Part shown: positions 1 to 9,301 of the stretch, one piece after another
How positions within the stretch are numbered: position 1 is the stretch's first letter
Layout of the letters: every line of letters begins with the position of its first letter
Source: Acidimicrobiaceae bacterium
GTDB taxonomy: Bacteria > Actinomycetota > Acidimicrobiia > Acidimicrobiales > RAAP-2
Length of the DNA stretch: 32,104 nucleotides
Direction of reading: 5' to 3'
Assembly: GCA_947456095.1 (NCBI GenBank)
Contig: CANGPX010000013.1
Span: forward strand, 1-32,104
The notes under the pieces: model-generated
What the model saw: the letters and a program-made list of their open reading frames with translations, nothing else
Told to the model about the DNA's origin: nothing
Database searches by the model: none
Made by a program: the position numbers and the translations under genes

Positions 1-1539
<1,539 letters not shown>

Positions 1540-1540
<1 letters not shown>

Positions 1541-2001
1541 TGGCTGGCGCGACCTTCGCAGCCAACCTGGTCTGCCCAGAGCGGGCGCTCTTCGAAGGGC
1601 GTGCCTCGGCCGTCTCGTGCCGCACCTCTGATGGGCTCATCACGGTGCAGAACCTCCACACACCGTTCGTGGCCGATGTCCTGCCGGGAGTCGTCACCAT
1701 TGAAACAGGCAGTGACGTGCTTCGGGTACTCGTTCACGGAGGATTCCTCCAAGTGGCGACCGGACCTGCACTCGACACCGAAACCGAGGGCATTGGCTCA
1801 ACGGTGACCGTGCTTGCCGGCGTGGCTGAACTCGTGAGTGAAATTGATGTCGCTCGAGCTGAGTTGGCCAAGAGTGGAGCTGAAACAGCACTGTCAACAC
1901 TCAATTCTTCGAACGACGATGAGCACGCTGCAGCCAAGCGTCAAGCAGTTGAAGGTGACTTGGCTCGAGCAGAACTTCGGATTGCGACTGCATCGAAGTA
2001 G
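1540..2001 (+). CDS. atpC: ATP synthase F1 epsilon subunit
   Basis: Epsilon subunit (153 aa) of the central stalk, which couples Fo rotation to F1 and in many bacteria inhibits ATP hydrolysis. The N-terminal beta-sandwich is recognisable (LVCPERALFEGRASAVSCRT, then a DGLITVQNLHTPFVADVLPG stretch). The C-terminal helical hairpin is Ala/Glu rich and slightly longer than in E. coli. The ATG overlaps the atpD stop and has an AAGGAG ribosome site. It is the last gene of the operon; a strong hairpin follows 24 nt after the stop. Confidence 0.93.
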
Positions 2002-2020
2002 CAGACAAAGACCAAGGAAA

Positions 2021-2060
2021 AAAAGAACCGCCCCCGTCACTGACGGGGGCGGTTCTTTCT
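2021..2060. terminator. Bidirectional intrinsic terminator between atpC and glpX
   Basis: A near-perfect GC-rich inverted repeat has arms 2025-2037 and 2043-2055 (GAACCGCCCCCGT and its complement) and a tiny loop. It is preceded by AAAA and followed by TTTCTT. Because both flanks carry A or T tracts it can stop transcription from either side, as suits the convergent atpC and glpX genes. Confidence 0.9.
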
Positions 2061-2082
2061 TGCTCGGGTGTGGCCGAAGCCT

Positions 2083-3075
2083 TTAGAAGTCGATTGAACT
2101 GAATTCAGACAACTTGACGAAGGAGTGCTGGGACTTCACAATGCGGCAGGTCCCTGACTTCGATCGCATGACCAGGGACTCCGTTGATCCACCACGTTCG
2201 TTGAATCGAACACCTTGGAGGAGTTCGCCATCGGTGATGCCCGTGGCGGAGAAGAAGCAGTTGTCGCCCTGGACAAGATCATCTTGGTCCAAAATTGCGT
2301 CCAAGTTGTAGCCCAAACGAATCGCCTCGTCGCGCTCAGCATCATTTCTCGGAGCCAAGCGTCCAAGCAGTTCGCCACCAAGCGCCTTGAGAGCCGCGGC
2401 GGCAATCACTCCTTCAGGCGTTCCGCCAACACCGAACAAGATGTCTGCTCCGGAGTCTTCCCAAGCAGTCTGGATGGCTCCAGCAACGTCGCCGTCGGTG
2501 ATGAGGCGAATACGAGCGCCTGTGGCTCGCAGTTCCTCAATCATCTGGCTGTGGCGATCACGCTCCAAAATAACGGCAGTGAGATCACGGACAGATTGAC
2601 CGAGTTGGTCAGCCAAGTTGTTCACGTTTTCGGTGATCGACTTGTTCATGTCGACCGATCCCTTGCCCTTGGCACCAACAGCAATCTTGTCCATGTAGAC
2701 GCAAGGTCCTGGATTGAACATGGTGCCCTTTGGGGCCACGGCGATCACCGAGAGGGCACCGGCGCGACCAAGTGCAGTCAGCGTTGTTCCGTCAATTGGG
2801 TCAACCGCAATATCAACTTCTGGTGATGAGCCATCGCCCAAGACTTCGCCATTCCAGAGCATCGGGGCTTCATCTTTTTCGCCTTCGCCAATGATGACGG
2901 TCCCGGTCATTGAGATGGAGTTGAGCACGACGCGCATCGCTTCAACGGCTGCACCGTCAGCTGCGTTCTTATCGCCTCTTCCCATCCACCGATTCGCAGC
3001 AATAGCGGCTGCCTCGGTGACGCGAACGAGTTCAAGGGCGAGGTTTCTGTCTGGAGCCTGAGGTTGGTTTGCCAC
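2083..3075 (-). CDS. glpX: Fructose-1,6-bisphosphatase, class II
   Basis: Class II (GlpX-type) Li+-sensitive, metal-dependent phosphatase converting fructose 1,6-bisphosphate to fructose 6-phosphate in gluconeogenesis. Length is 330 aa, as usual. The metal and phosphate motifs are visible: GEGEKDEAPMLWNGE near residues 63-77 and AVDPIDGTTLTALG near 90-103. The GTG start at 3075 is preferred because a TAGCAT -10 box lies exactly 6 nt upstream, giving a leaderless transcript. It is divergent from murA (78 bp apart) and convergent with atpC. This is the only class of FBPase in many actinobacteria. Confidence 0.95.
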   Translation of the reverse strand: MANQPQAPDRNLALELVRVTEAAAIAANRWMGRGDKNAADGAAVEAMRVVLNSISMTGTVIIGEGEKDEAPMLWNGEVLGDGSSPEVDIAVDPIDGTTLTALGRAGALSVIAVAPKGTMFNPGPCVYMDKIAVGAKGKGSVDMNKSITENVNNLADQLGQSVRDLTAVILERDRHSQMIEELRATGARIRLITDGDVAGAIQTAWEDSGADILFGVGGTPEGVIAAAALKALGGELLGRLAPRNDAERDEAIRLGYNLDAILDQDDLVQGDNCFFSATGITDGELLQGVRFNERGGSTESLVMRSKSGTCRIVKSQHSFVKLSEFSSIDF

Positions 3076-3081
3076 GATCAG

Positions 3082-3087
3082 ATGCTA
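3082..3087 (-). promoter_or_regulatory. Predicted -10 box for leaderless glpX mRNA
   Basis: TAGCAT (minus strand) fits the actinobacterial TANNNT -10 pattern and is followed by exactly six bases and then the GTG start. No Shine-Dalgarno sequence is present. Transcription would begin at or next to the start codon. Confidence 0.55.
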
Positions 3088-3141
3088 CTCCGGATGGGCG
3101 AAGAGCGATTGCTCGGCGCACACGAGTGCCGCCTGATCGGC

Positions 3142-3147
3142 GATACT
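3142..3147 (+). promoter_or_regulatory. Possible -10 box for leaderless murA mRNA
   Basis: GATACT lies six bases before the chosen GTG start of murA. It is a poorer -10 match than the others in this window because the first base is not T. No ribosome-binding site is present, so a leaderless start is plausible but unproven. Confidence 0.35.
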
Positions 3148-3153
3148 AAAGAG

Positions 3154-4419
3154 GTGAGTCAGTTCCTCGTTGCGCCAAACGGACCTCTTCAGGGATCCCT
3201 TGCGATTGCGGGAGCAAAGAACTCAGTCCTCAAGATCATGGCGGCTGCAATTTTGGCAGAAGGCACCACGATTTTACGGAATGTTCCAGAAATCCGTGAC
3301 GTCGAAATCATGGCGGAAATGCTGACGGCGCTTGGCCTCAGTGTGCGCAGACTTGACGGTGGACTGCTCGAGATTGTGACCCCTCGAACACAACAGATCG
3401 TTCCCGAGGCCCCATATGAACTCGTCGAGAAAATGCGAGCTTCGATTGTCGTGCTCGGGCCGCTGCTGGCGAGGTGCGGGAGGGCAAAGGTCTCACTTCC
3501 CGGCGGTGACAACTTTGGCTCACGGCCCATTGATTTTCACTTGAATGCCTTAGAGGAGATGGGTACCACCTTTACCGTTGCCCATGGAATCATTCATGGC
3601 AAGGTTGCCTCTGGTCGGTTGCGTGGAGCGGCGATGGTGTTGCCCTTCCCCTCTCACACAACGACAGACAATCTGCTCATGGCTGCTGTTCTGGCCGAAG
3701 GAACCACGATCATCGACAACGCGGCTCAAGAGCCAGAAGTGGTTGATTTGGCAGCGTTCTTGTCGGCCATGGGGGCGAGAATCGAAGGAGCAGGGACGGG
3801 ACGAATCACGGTGACTGGGGTGTCGTCACTTGGTGCGGTGACCCACGACATCATCCCCGACAGAGTGGTTGCGGCAACGTTTTTCGTCGCCACAGCGATT
3901 GCTGGCGGCAAGGTCGAAGTCGTTGGGGCAAAGGCAGAACACATGGAGTCACTGCTCAGAAAACTCGAGCACATGGGTGTTTCGCTTCAACCGAGCAGCA
4001 ACGGCGTTCAAGTCGAAGCACCCGGACGGCTGAAAGCCACCGACCTGGCCACCTTGCCGTACCCGGGTGTAGCAACGGATTACACGCCATTTTTGGTCGC
4101 AGCGTTAGCGACGGCTGAAGGGGTGTCCTTTGTCACCGAGAACCTCTTTGCTGGGCGCTTTCGTTATGTTGATGAACTGCTGCGCATGGGAGCCGATATC
4201 CGTACCGATGGTCACCACTTGGTGATTCGCGGCGTTGAGCAGCTCTCAGGTGCACGGGTGAAATCTCATGACATCCGAGCAGGAGCTGCGGTCATGCTGG
4301 CTGGGCTCTCAGCCGATGGTGAAACAACGATTGATGACGCAGGCCATCTTGATCGTGGCTATGAAAATCTTCCCCTACAGCTCAACAGTCTCGGCGCTTC
4401 GGTGGTGCGCCTCTCATGA
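3154..4419 (+). CDS. murA: UDP-N-acetylglucosamine 1-carboxyvinyltransferase (MurA), Asp-type
   Basis: Cytoplasmic MurA transfers enolpyruvate from PEP to UDP-GlcNAc, the first committed step of peptidoglycan synthesis. The GTG at 3154 gives 421 aa (family about 420) with the expected N-terminus (PNGPLQGSLAIAGAKNS). The open frame extends 30 codons upstream into the glpX start, but that part is not MurA-like. The EPSP-synthase fold repeats and conserved Lys/Asn (AGAKN) are present. The active-site loop reads PGGDNFGSRP: residue 119, normally the fosfomycin-reactive Cys, is Asp, as in Mycobacterium tuberculosis MurA. The stop overlaps meaB (ATGA). Confidence 0.95.
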   Translation: MSQFLVAPNGPLQGSLAIAGAKNSVLKIMAAAILAEGTTILRNVPEIRDVEIMAEMLTALGLSVRRLDGGLLEIVTPRTQQIVPEAPYELVEKMRASIVVLGPLLARCGRAKVSLPGGDNFGSRPIDFHLNALEEMGTTFTVAHGIIHGKVASGRLRGAAMVLPFPSHTTTDNLLMAAVLAEGTTIIDNAAQEPEVVDLAAFLSAMGARIEGAGTGRITVTGVSSLGAVTHDIIPDRVVAATFFVATAIAGGKVEVVGAKAEHMESLLRKLEHMGVSLQPSSNGVQVEAPGRLKATDLATLPYPGVATDYTPFLVAALATAEGVSFVTENLFAGRFRYVDELLRMGADIRTDGHHLVIRGVEQLSGARVKSHDIRAGAAVMLAGLSADGETTIDDAGHLDRGYENLPLQLNSLGASVVRLS

Positions 4420-5393
4420 CGCAACTCTCAACTGATCCAGTGATTTTGTTCGAACAAGCCGAGCTTGGTAGCCGTGTGGCGCTGGCACGACTCCTCACCA
4501 TGGTTGAACGTGGGGGATCGACTTCTGAAGCTGTTGCCCACCTCAGCTATCAAGGCCCGATTCCGTATACGGTTGGCCTCACTGGCGCACCAGGGGCGGG
4601 CAAGTCAACACTTACCGACCAACTCATCACCACTGCTCGCCAAGGCTGGCCAGCTGCGAGAAGCCAAGAAGCTGAGCCGCTTGACCAAGTGGCGGTCTTG
4701 GCCATTGACCCTTCATCGCCCTTTACCGGTGGTGCGATCCTTGGCGACCGAGTCCGCATGCAGGGCCATGCAACCGACCCAACGGTGTTCATCCGCTCAA
4801 TGGCGACTCGTGGTCACTTAGGTGGTCTTTCGCTGGCGGTGCCAGATGCGATTCGAGCGCTTGGCACGGCAAAGCTGCCGGTGGTGCTGGTTGAAACCGT
4901 TGGGGTTGGCCAAATGGAAGTCGATGTAGCTCGAGCAACCGATACAACTGTTGTGGTGATGAACCCCGGATGGGGAGACTCCATGCAAGCAAACAAAGCT
5001 GGCCTCTTGGAAATTGCTGACATTTTTGTCATTAACAAGGCTGACCGACCAGGGGTGAAAGAAGCCCGTCGAGACTTGGAACAAATGCTTGATCTCTCGC
5101 ATTTAGGCGATTGGCGGCCGCCGATTGTCGAAACTGTTGCGGCGAAGGGTGAAGGCACCGAGGGTTTTTGGGCGACGGTGGCTGATCACCGCGCCTATCT
5201 CATTGAAGCCAACTTGTTAGCCGAGCGACGCAAAGGTCGCTTAGACGACCTGTTGGCCCAAGTGGTCGCTGCCATGGTTGAGCGCAGAGTTGGTCAACTT
5301 CGCCAAAGTCCGGACTACGAGGCGTTGATGCAAGCCGTCGCTGCTGGATCAATGGACCCCTACGGAGCAGCACACCAGCTCCTTGGTGACTAG
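4416..5393 (+). CDS. meaB: MeaB/ArgK-type G-protein chaperone of an acyl-CoA mutase
   Basis: P-loop GTPase of the MeaB family (325 aa), which loads and protects the adenosylcobalamin cofactor of methylmalonyl-CoA mutase or related mutases. Visible are Walker A GAPGAGKST (residues 57-65), the DPSSPFTGGAILGDRVRM switch region, ETVGVGQMEVDVA, and the guanine-specificity motif NKAD. The ATG overlaps the murA stop (ATGA), so the two are translationally coupled although functionally unrelated. The mutase subunits are not in the window. The TAG stop lies in a CTAG shared with the convergent galT stop. Confidence 0.9.
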   Translation: MTQLSTDPVILFEQAELGSRVALARLLTMVERGGSTSEAVAHLSYQGPIPYTVGLTGAPGAGKSTLTDQLITTARQGWPAARSQEAEPLDQVAVLAIDPSSPFTGGAILGDRVRMQGHATDPTVFIRSMATRGHLGGLSLAVPDAIRALGTAKLPVVLVETVGVGQMEVDVARATDTTVVVMNPGWGDSMQANKAGLLEIADIFVINKADRPGVKEARRDLEQMLDLSHLGDWRPPIVETVAAKGEGTEGFWATVADHRAYLIEANLLAERRKGRLDDLLAQVVAAMVERRVGQLRQSPDYEALMQAVAAGSMDPYGAAHQLLGD

Positions 5394-6367
5394 ACCTCGA
5401 GATTTGCCCGAAGTTGCTCTGCGGCGACTTCTGGCGGCATCACATTGATCGACACACCAGTGCCCATTTCAAATCCGGCACGAGTGGTGGCTTTGGGCCA
5501 CAAATGCACGTGCCAGTGGAACGGCTCTCCGTGGTTATATGGAGCAGAGTGCAAAACAACGTTGTAGGCAACGTTGCCAACGGTTCGCTTGAGCGCAGCC
5601 AAGCAATCACGAATGGCCAAACCAATTCCGGTCAAGGTCTCCGGGGCTTCGTTGTGCACATGGGTGCCGTGGTTGCGGGGAAGCACCAACATCTCATAGG
5701 GCACACTGCTCCAGTATGGGGCAACAACCAGTGCGTGCGTTGAGTCAAGAACCGTACGGCGACCAGACGCCGTCTCGGCGTCCAAGGCAACACACAACAG
5801 ACATCCAGCAACAAAGCGGGAGAATTGTCCCTGCTCTTCGGCGAGTTCACGGGGGACAAAACTGATGCCGAGGAGTTGGCCGTGTGGGTGTTCAACCGAT
5901 GCTCCAGCTTCACGACCAGCGTTGATGATGACCTGGGTGTAGCGGAGATTCTTCGTTGCCGCGTGAGCAGTGAGACGCTCTTTCAGCAGCGACATGACGT
6001 CAGCGACTTCACTGTTGGTCAGCTCCGCAAAACTCTTGTCGTGGTCCGGGGAAAAGACAACAACTTCATGCGTTCCACCAGCAGTTGCTTCGGTGAAGAC
6101 AGGGCCCTTATTGAACACGACAAAGGGCTCATCGGTGTCAAAAGCCGGGTAGCGATTGGCAACGACTCGAGCAGTCCAGTTGTTGTCTTCGCTCGTTTCA
6201 GCCAAGACCTGTTCATCGTTTGCATGTTCTTTGCAAAACGGGCAGTTTGATCGCTGTTCTGTGGGCCACGGGGTCCGGTCAACAAAAGCGTCGGGTCGGT
6301 CTGCACGTTGTGGGCGAATCGCTGCCCATCGCCCCGAGAGGGGGTCTAGCCGAAGCTCGGTCACCAT
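5390..6367 (-). CDS. galT: Galactose-1-phosphate uridylyltransferase
   Basis: Leloir-pathway enzyme exchanging UMP between UDP-glucose and galactose 1-phosphate (HIT superfamily). The start at 6367 gives 325 aa with the canonical beginning and a GGAG ribosome site 8-9 nt upstream; the frame is open 70 codons further, but that part is not GalT-like. A zinc-type CPFC (42-45) and the catalytic HPHGQ (160-164, His162 as the uridylylated His) are visible, and a C-terminal HWHVHLWPK completes the metal and phosphate site. No galK or galE is adjacent. It could serve galactose catabolism or supply UDP-sugars. Confidence 0.93.
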   Translation of the reverse strand: MVTELRLDPLSGRWAAIRPQRADRPDAFVDRTPWPTEQRSNCPFCKEHANDEQVLAETSEDNNWTARVVANRYPAFDTDEPFVVFNKGPVFTEATAGGTHEVVVFSPDHDKSFAELTNSEVADVMSLLKERLTAHAATKNLRYTQVIINAGREAGASVEHPHGQLLGISFVPRELAEEQGQFSRFVAGCLLCVALDAETASGRRTVLDSTHALVVAPYWSSVPYEMLVLPRNHGTHVHNEAPETLTGIGLAIRDCLAALKRTVGNVAYNVVLHSAPYNHGEPFHWHVHLWPKATTRAGFEMGTGVSINVMPPEVAAEQLRANLEV

Positions 6368-6394
6368 TGCCTGCTCTCCATCTTGTCCAACCCA

Positions 6395-6400
6395 AGCGTA
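6395..6400 (-). promoter_or_regulatory. Candidate -10 box of galT
   Basis: TACGCT on the minus strand fits TANNNT and lies 27 nt upstream of the galT ATG, leaving a short leader that includes the GGAG site. No convincing -35 is visible. Confidence 0.35.
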
Positions 6401-6436
6401 CCCGACAAGGTTGGAGAATCTGTAAGGCTTTCCGTT

Positions 6437-6913
6437 GTGCTGGCAACTACGGAAACAACACCGCTCTACGCCGTGATCCTCATCATCCATGTGCTCGTCG
6501 CACTCGTTGGCCTTGTCCAAGTTGGGGTGAGTTTTTCTGAACTTCGACGAATAGAAGGAGCGAGCGAGTTGAAGCACCTTGCTCCCTCAACGCTCCAGTA
6601 CTTCGCCGCTCCAGCAAAGGTGTTCAGTCGAATTCTCCTCCTCGTACCGGTGACCGGGGTAGTGCTGCTTGCTTCATCACAAGGGAAATTTCAGGCAACC
6701 CAACTGTGGGTCATGGTGAGTGGAGCGCTATGGTTCGGCGCCTTTGCCCTCCTTGAAGGCGGGGTCTTCGCTAGTGAGCGAGCGGTTGCCAGTGCCCTCA
6801 GTGGCGACAGTCTTGACCGCAAAGCAGCACGAGCGGGAAGAATCTCGGCAACAGGCGTGCTTAGCCTTGTGGGGCTTGCAGCGATCTTGATGGTGCTCCA
6901 GCCAGGGAGCTGA
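6437..6913 (+). CDS. Small four-helix integral membrane protein, function unknown
   Basis: About 158 aa from the GTG at 6437; a TTG at 6383 in the same frame would add 18 mostly polar residues, so the start is uncertain. Four hydrophobic segments are visible near residues 8-28, 69-87, 94-115 and 135-155, and the protein ends soon after the last. The layout (His in helix 1, short loops) recalls DUF2269-like membrane proteins, but this is only a resemblance. It is divergent from galT (about 70 bp) and convergent with cysN, with 3 bp between stops. Confidence 0.7.
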   Translation: MLATTETTPLYAVILIIHVLVALVGLVQVGVSFSELRRIEGASELKHLAPSTLQYFAAPAKVFSRILLLVPVTGVVLLASSQGKFQATQLWVMVSGALWFGAFALLEGGVFASERAVASALSGDSLDRKAARAGRISATGVLSLVGLAAILMVLQPGS

Positions 6914-6916
6914 AAC

Positions 6917-8212
6917 CTAGCCCTGTGGCAAGATTTGGGGAAGCCCAACGAGTCCAGCGGCCAAGGTGGTGTGGTCTTTTTCGTCAATCAACACAAATGA
7001 ACCAGTAATGCGGTTCTTTGAGTAGTCATCAACGACGAGGGGAGTAGCGGTGGCCAAGTGCACCACACCAATCTCGTTTTCTTCCAACTCTTCTTTTGGC
7101 TCGAGCGACAAGGTGTCGATCTTGAGTACCGATTCAATTGCGGTCACTCGAGCAGGTGTTGAGTGCGTGGTGTGCTTCAACCGGATACGGTCCCCAACTT
7201 TCAAGGGGTGCGCACCAAACCAGCACACAGTTGCTTCAATCGCAGAGGTGACCGTTGGTGGATTGACGACATCAGCAATCATGTCGCCTCGCGTGACGTC
7301 AAAGTCATGTTCTAAGTCAACAGACACTGAAATCCCAGGTGCGGCCGAGTCGAGCGGGCCGTCATAGGTCGAAACCTCGGTAACGGTCGTTTCTTTGCCG
7401 AGGGGGAGCACGAGAACACGCTGGCCAGCAACGAGCGGAGCACCTGCAACCATGCCGGCATAACTGCGACGTTCGCCCACTTGGCGGATGACCCACTGCA
7501 CGGGAAGACGAGTTGTCGTGCCTTCACCGGTCTCATCGCCGGCCCAGTCGCCGGCTTTGGCGAGTTCTAATGCGCCAAGAACAGTTGGGCCGCGATACCA
7601 AGGGCTCGTCGATCCGTGCTCAACCACGTTGTCGCCAAGAAGTGCCGAGACGGGAACGACGGTGACCCGCTTGACGCCAAGGGCGGCAGCCAAGTCACGG
7701 ACGTCGGCTTCAACCGCGTCAAAGCGCTTTGCATCCCAGTCAATGAGGTCCATCTTGTTGACGCAAACAATGAACTCCGAAACACCAAGCAGCGCAGCAA
7801 TGCAGCAGTGGCGGCGGGTTTGCTCTTTCATGCCGGACTGAGCATCAATGACGACGAGGGCAAGATCTGCCGTTGAAGCACCGGTTGCCATGTTGCGGGT
7901 GTACTGGACATGTCCTGGGCAATCAGCAATGACGAACTTGCGACTTGGTGTGGCGGCATAGCGATAGGCCACGTCAATGGTGATGCCTTGCTCACGCTCG
8001 GCCCGAAGGCCATCGGTGACAAACGACAGGTCAACTTCACCAGTTCCACGGCGAACAGAAGCCTCTGTTACGGCATCGAGTTGGTCATCAAACAGTTGCT
8101 TCGTGTCGACAAGGAGCCGCCCAATCAGGGTGGATTTTCCATCATCAACCGACCCTACTGTTGCGAAGCGCAGCAGATCAGTCGTTTCTTCGCGGTGGGT
8201 GGTGCTCGACAC
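6917..8212 (-). CDS. cysN: Sulfate adenylyltransferase subunit 1 (GTPase)
   Basis: Large GTP-hydrolysing subunit of ATP sulfurylase, which with CysD makes adenosine 5'-phosphosulfate (APS) from ATP and sulfate. Length 431 aa; no APS-kinase (CysC) domain is fused. EF-Tu-like motifs are visible: GSVDDGKST (residues 20-28), the effector-region GITIDVAYRY, DCPGH, and NKMD, followed by the two beta-barrel domains. The GTG start shares one base with the cysD TAG stop (TAGTG), so the two are co-translated. It is convergent with the upstream small membrane protein gene. Confidence 0.95.
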   Translation of the reverse strand: MSSTTHREETTDLLRFATVGSVDDGKSTLIGRLLVDTKQLFDDQLDAVTEASVRRGTGEVDLSFVTDGLRAEREQGITIDVAYRYAATPSRKFVIADCPGHVQYTRNMATGASTADLALVVIDAQSGMKEQTRRHCCIAALLGVSEFIVCVNKMDLIDWDAKRFDAVEADVRDLAAALGVKRVTVVPVSALLGDNVVEHGSTSPWYRGPTVLGALELAKAGDWAGDETGEGTTTRLPVQWVIRQVGERRSYAGMVAGAPLVAGQRVLVLPLGKETTVTEVSTYDGPLDSAAPGISVSVDLEHDFDVTRGDMIADVVNPPTVTSAIEATVCWFGAHPLKVGDRIRLKHTTHSTPARVTAIESVLKIDTLSLEPKEELEENEIGVVHLATATPLVVDDYSKNRITGSFVLIDEKDHTTLAAGLVGLPQILPQG

Positions 8213-9162
8213 TAGAAGTAGCCCTCTCGCTTGCGGTCTTCCATGGCAGTTTCGCTGAACTTGTCGTCGCCTCGGGTGGCGCCACGTTCTGAAACCCTGG
8301 CGCCAGCCACTTCTTCGACGACTTCTTCGACTGTTGAAGCGGTAGAACGAACAGCTCCGGTGAGTGTTGCATCACCAACAGTGCGGAACCGAACTGAAAG
8401 GCGCTCGACGTGTTCACCTTCGTGAGGGTGGACGAACTGAGAGACGGCGAGCAGCATGCCGTCACGCTCGACGACCTCACGCTCGTGTGCGTAATAGATC
8501 GATGGCAGGGCAATGTTCTCTCGAGCGATGTATTGCCAGATGTCGAGTTCAGTCCAGTCTGAAAGCGGAAAGGCACGAAGGTGCTCACCCGGCAAAACCT
8601 TGCCTTGATAGAGGTGCCACAACTCTGGGCGCTGTTTGCGAGGCTCCCATTGTCCAAAGGCGTCTCGGAACGACAGCACGCGCTCTTTCGCTCGTGCCTT
8701 ATCTTCGTCGCGGCGAGCGCCACCAAAGGCGGCATCGAACTTGTGCTCGGTGATGGCATCAAGCAGCGTGGTTGTTTGCAGGCGGTTGCGTGAACCGTTC
8801 TCGCCCGGGTCGGCTACTCGACCTTTGTCAATGGAGTCTTGGACTTTCGCCACAATCAGGCGCTCACCAAGTGAGGTGATGGTCTCGTCAATGAAGCTCA
8901 GCACTTCAGGAAAGTTGTGCCCTGTGTCGACATGCATGACCGGAAAGGGGAAGCCCGCTGGGCGAAACGCTTTGACAGCCAAGTGCAACAACACCGCTGA
9001 GTCTTTGCCCCCAGAGAACAACAACACCGGCCGCTCACATTCGGCGGCAACTTCTCGCATGATGAAAATCGCTTGGGATTCGAGCAGGTCAAGATGGTTA
9101 AACGTCTTGGCGCCACGCGTTGTTGTCTCCACGGCTGTTGTCTGCTCGTTCGGGCTCGGCAC
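8212..9162 (-). CDS. cysD: Sulfate adenylyltransferase subunit 2
   Basis: Catalytic PP-loop subunit of ATP sulfurylase, working with CysN. The PP-loop SGGKDS is at residues 50-55, followed by family blocks such as PVMHVDTGHNFPE and FGGARRDEDKARAKER. The GTG at 9162 is chosen because GGAAGG lies about 5 nt upstream, giving 316 aa (usual about 300-320); 15 more codons are open upstream without support. First gene of the cysDN operon, transcribed away from cysH. Confidence 0.94.
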   Translation of the reverse strand: MPSPNEQTTAVETTTRGAKTFNHLDLLESQAIFIMREVAAECERPVLLFSGGKDSAVLLHLAVKAFRPAGFPFPVMHVDTGHNFPEVLSFIDETITSLGERLIVAKVQDSIDKGRVADPGENGSRNRLQTTTLLDAITEHKFDAAFGGARRDEDKARAKERVLSFRDAFGQWEPRKQRPELWHLYQGKVLPGEHLRAFPLSDWTELDIWQYIARENIALPSIYYAHEREVVERDGMLLAVSQFVHPHEGEHVERLSVRFRTVGDATLTGAVRSTASTVEEVVEEVAGARVSERGATRGDDKFSETAMEDRKREGYF

Positions 9163-9210
9163 GCCAATCCTTCCGTTTTCCGGTGGGTGTAACCCGAGCC
9201 GGACCAATTC

Positions 9211-9227
9211 CTGACTATCTTAGTCAG
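9211..9227. promoter_or_regulatory. Perfect palindrome, candidate operator of cysDN/cysH
   Basis: CTGACTA-TCT-TAGTCAG is a perfect 7-3-7 inverted repeat in the 139-bp space between the divergent sulfur-assimilation genes. Its centre contains TAAGAT on the minus strand, a TANNNT -10 box with TTCGCA 18 nt upstream (9241-9246), so a protein bound here would cover the predicted cysDN promoter. A sulfur-responsive regulator is the natural guess; none is encoded in the window. Confidence 0.55.
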
Positions 9228-9246
9228 AGTTGTAGTGAATTGCGAA
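9217..9246 (-). promoter_or_regulatory. Predicted cysDN promoter
   Basis: On the minus strand the -35 TTCGCA (9241-9246, 4/6 match to TTGACA), an 18-nt spacer and the -10 TAAGAT (9217-9222) precede a leader of roughly 48 nt with a GGAAGG ribosome site. Confidence 0.4.
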
Positions 9247-9247
9247 C

Positions 9248-9272
9248 TTCGGCCGCAGCGAACGCGGCTGAA
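9248..9272 (+). promoter_or_regulatory. Hairpin in the cysH upstream region
   Basis: Nine-base-pair stem (9248-9256 with 9264-9272, one G-U pair) and a 7-nt loop, about 18 nt before the cysH ribosome site. There is no T-tract, so it is not an ordinary terminator. It may be a leader structure or a protein site. Confidence 0.35.
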
Positions 9273-9301
9273 TCGGCAGTTGGATTTTGGAGGAAACACC
9301 C

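Noticed and set aside
3064-3153. 30-codon N-terminal extension of MurA
   Set aside because: It overlaps the glpX start and bears no resemblance to MurA; the start at 3154 gives the family length.
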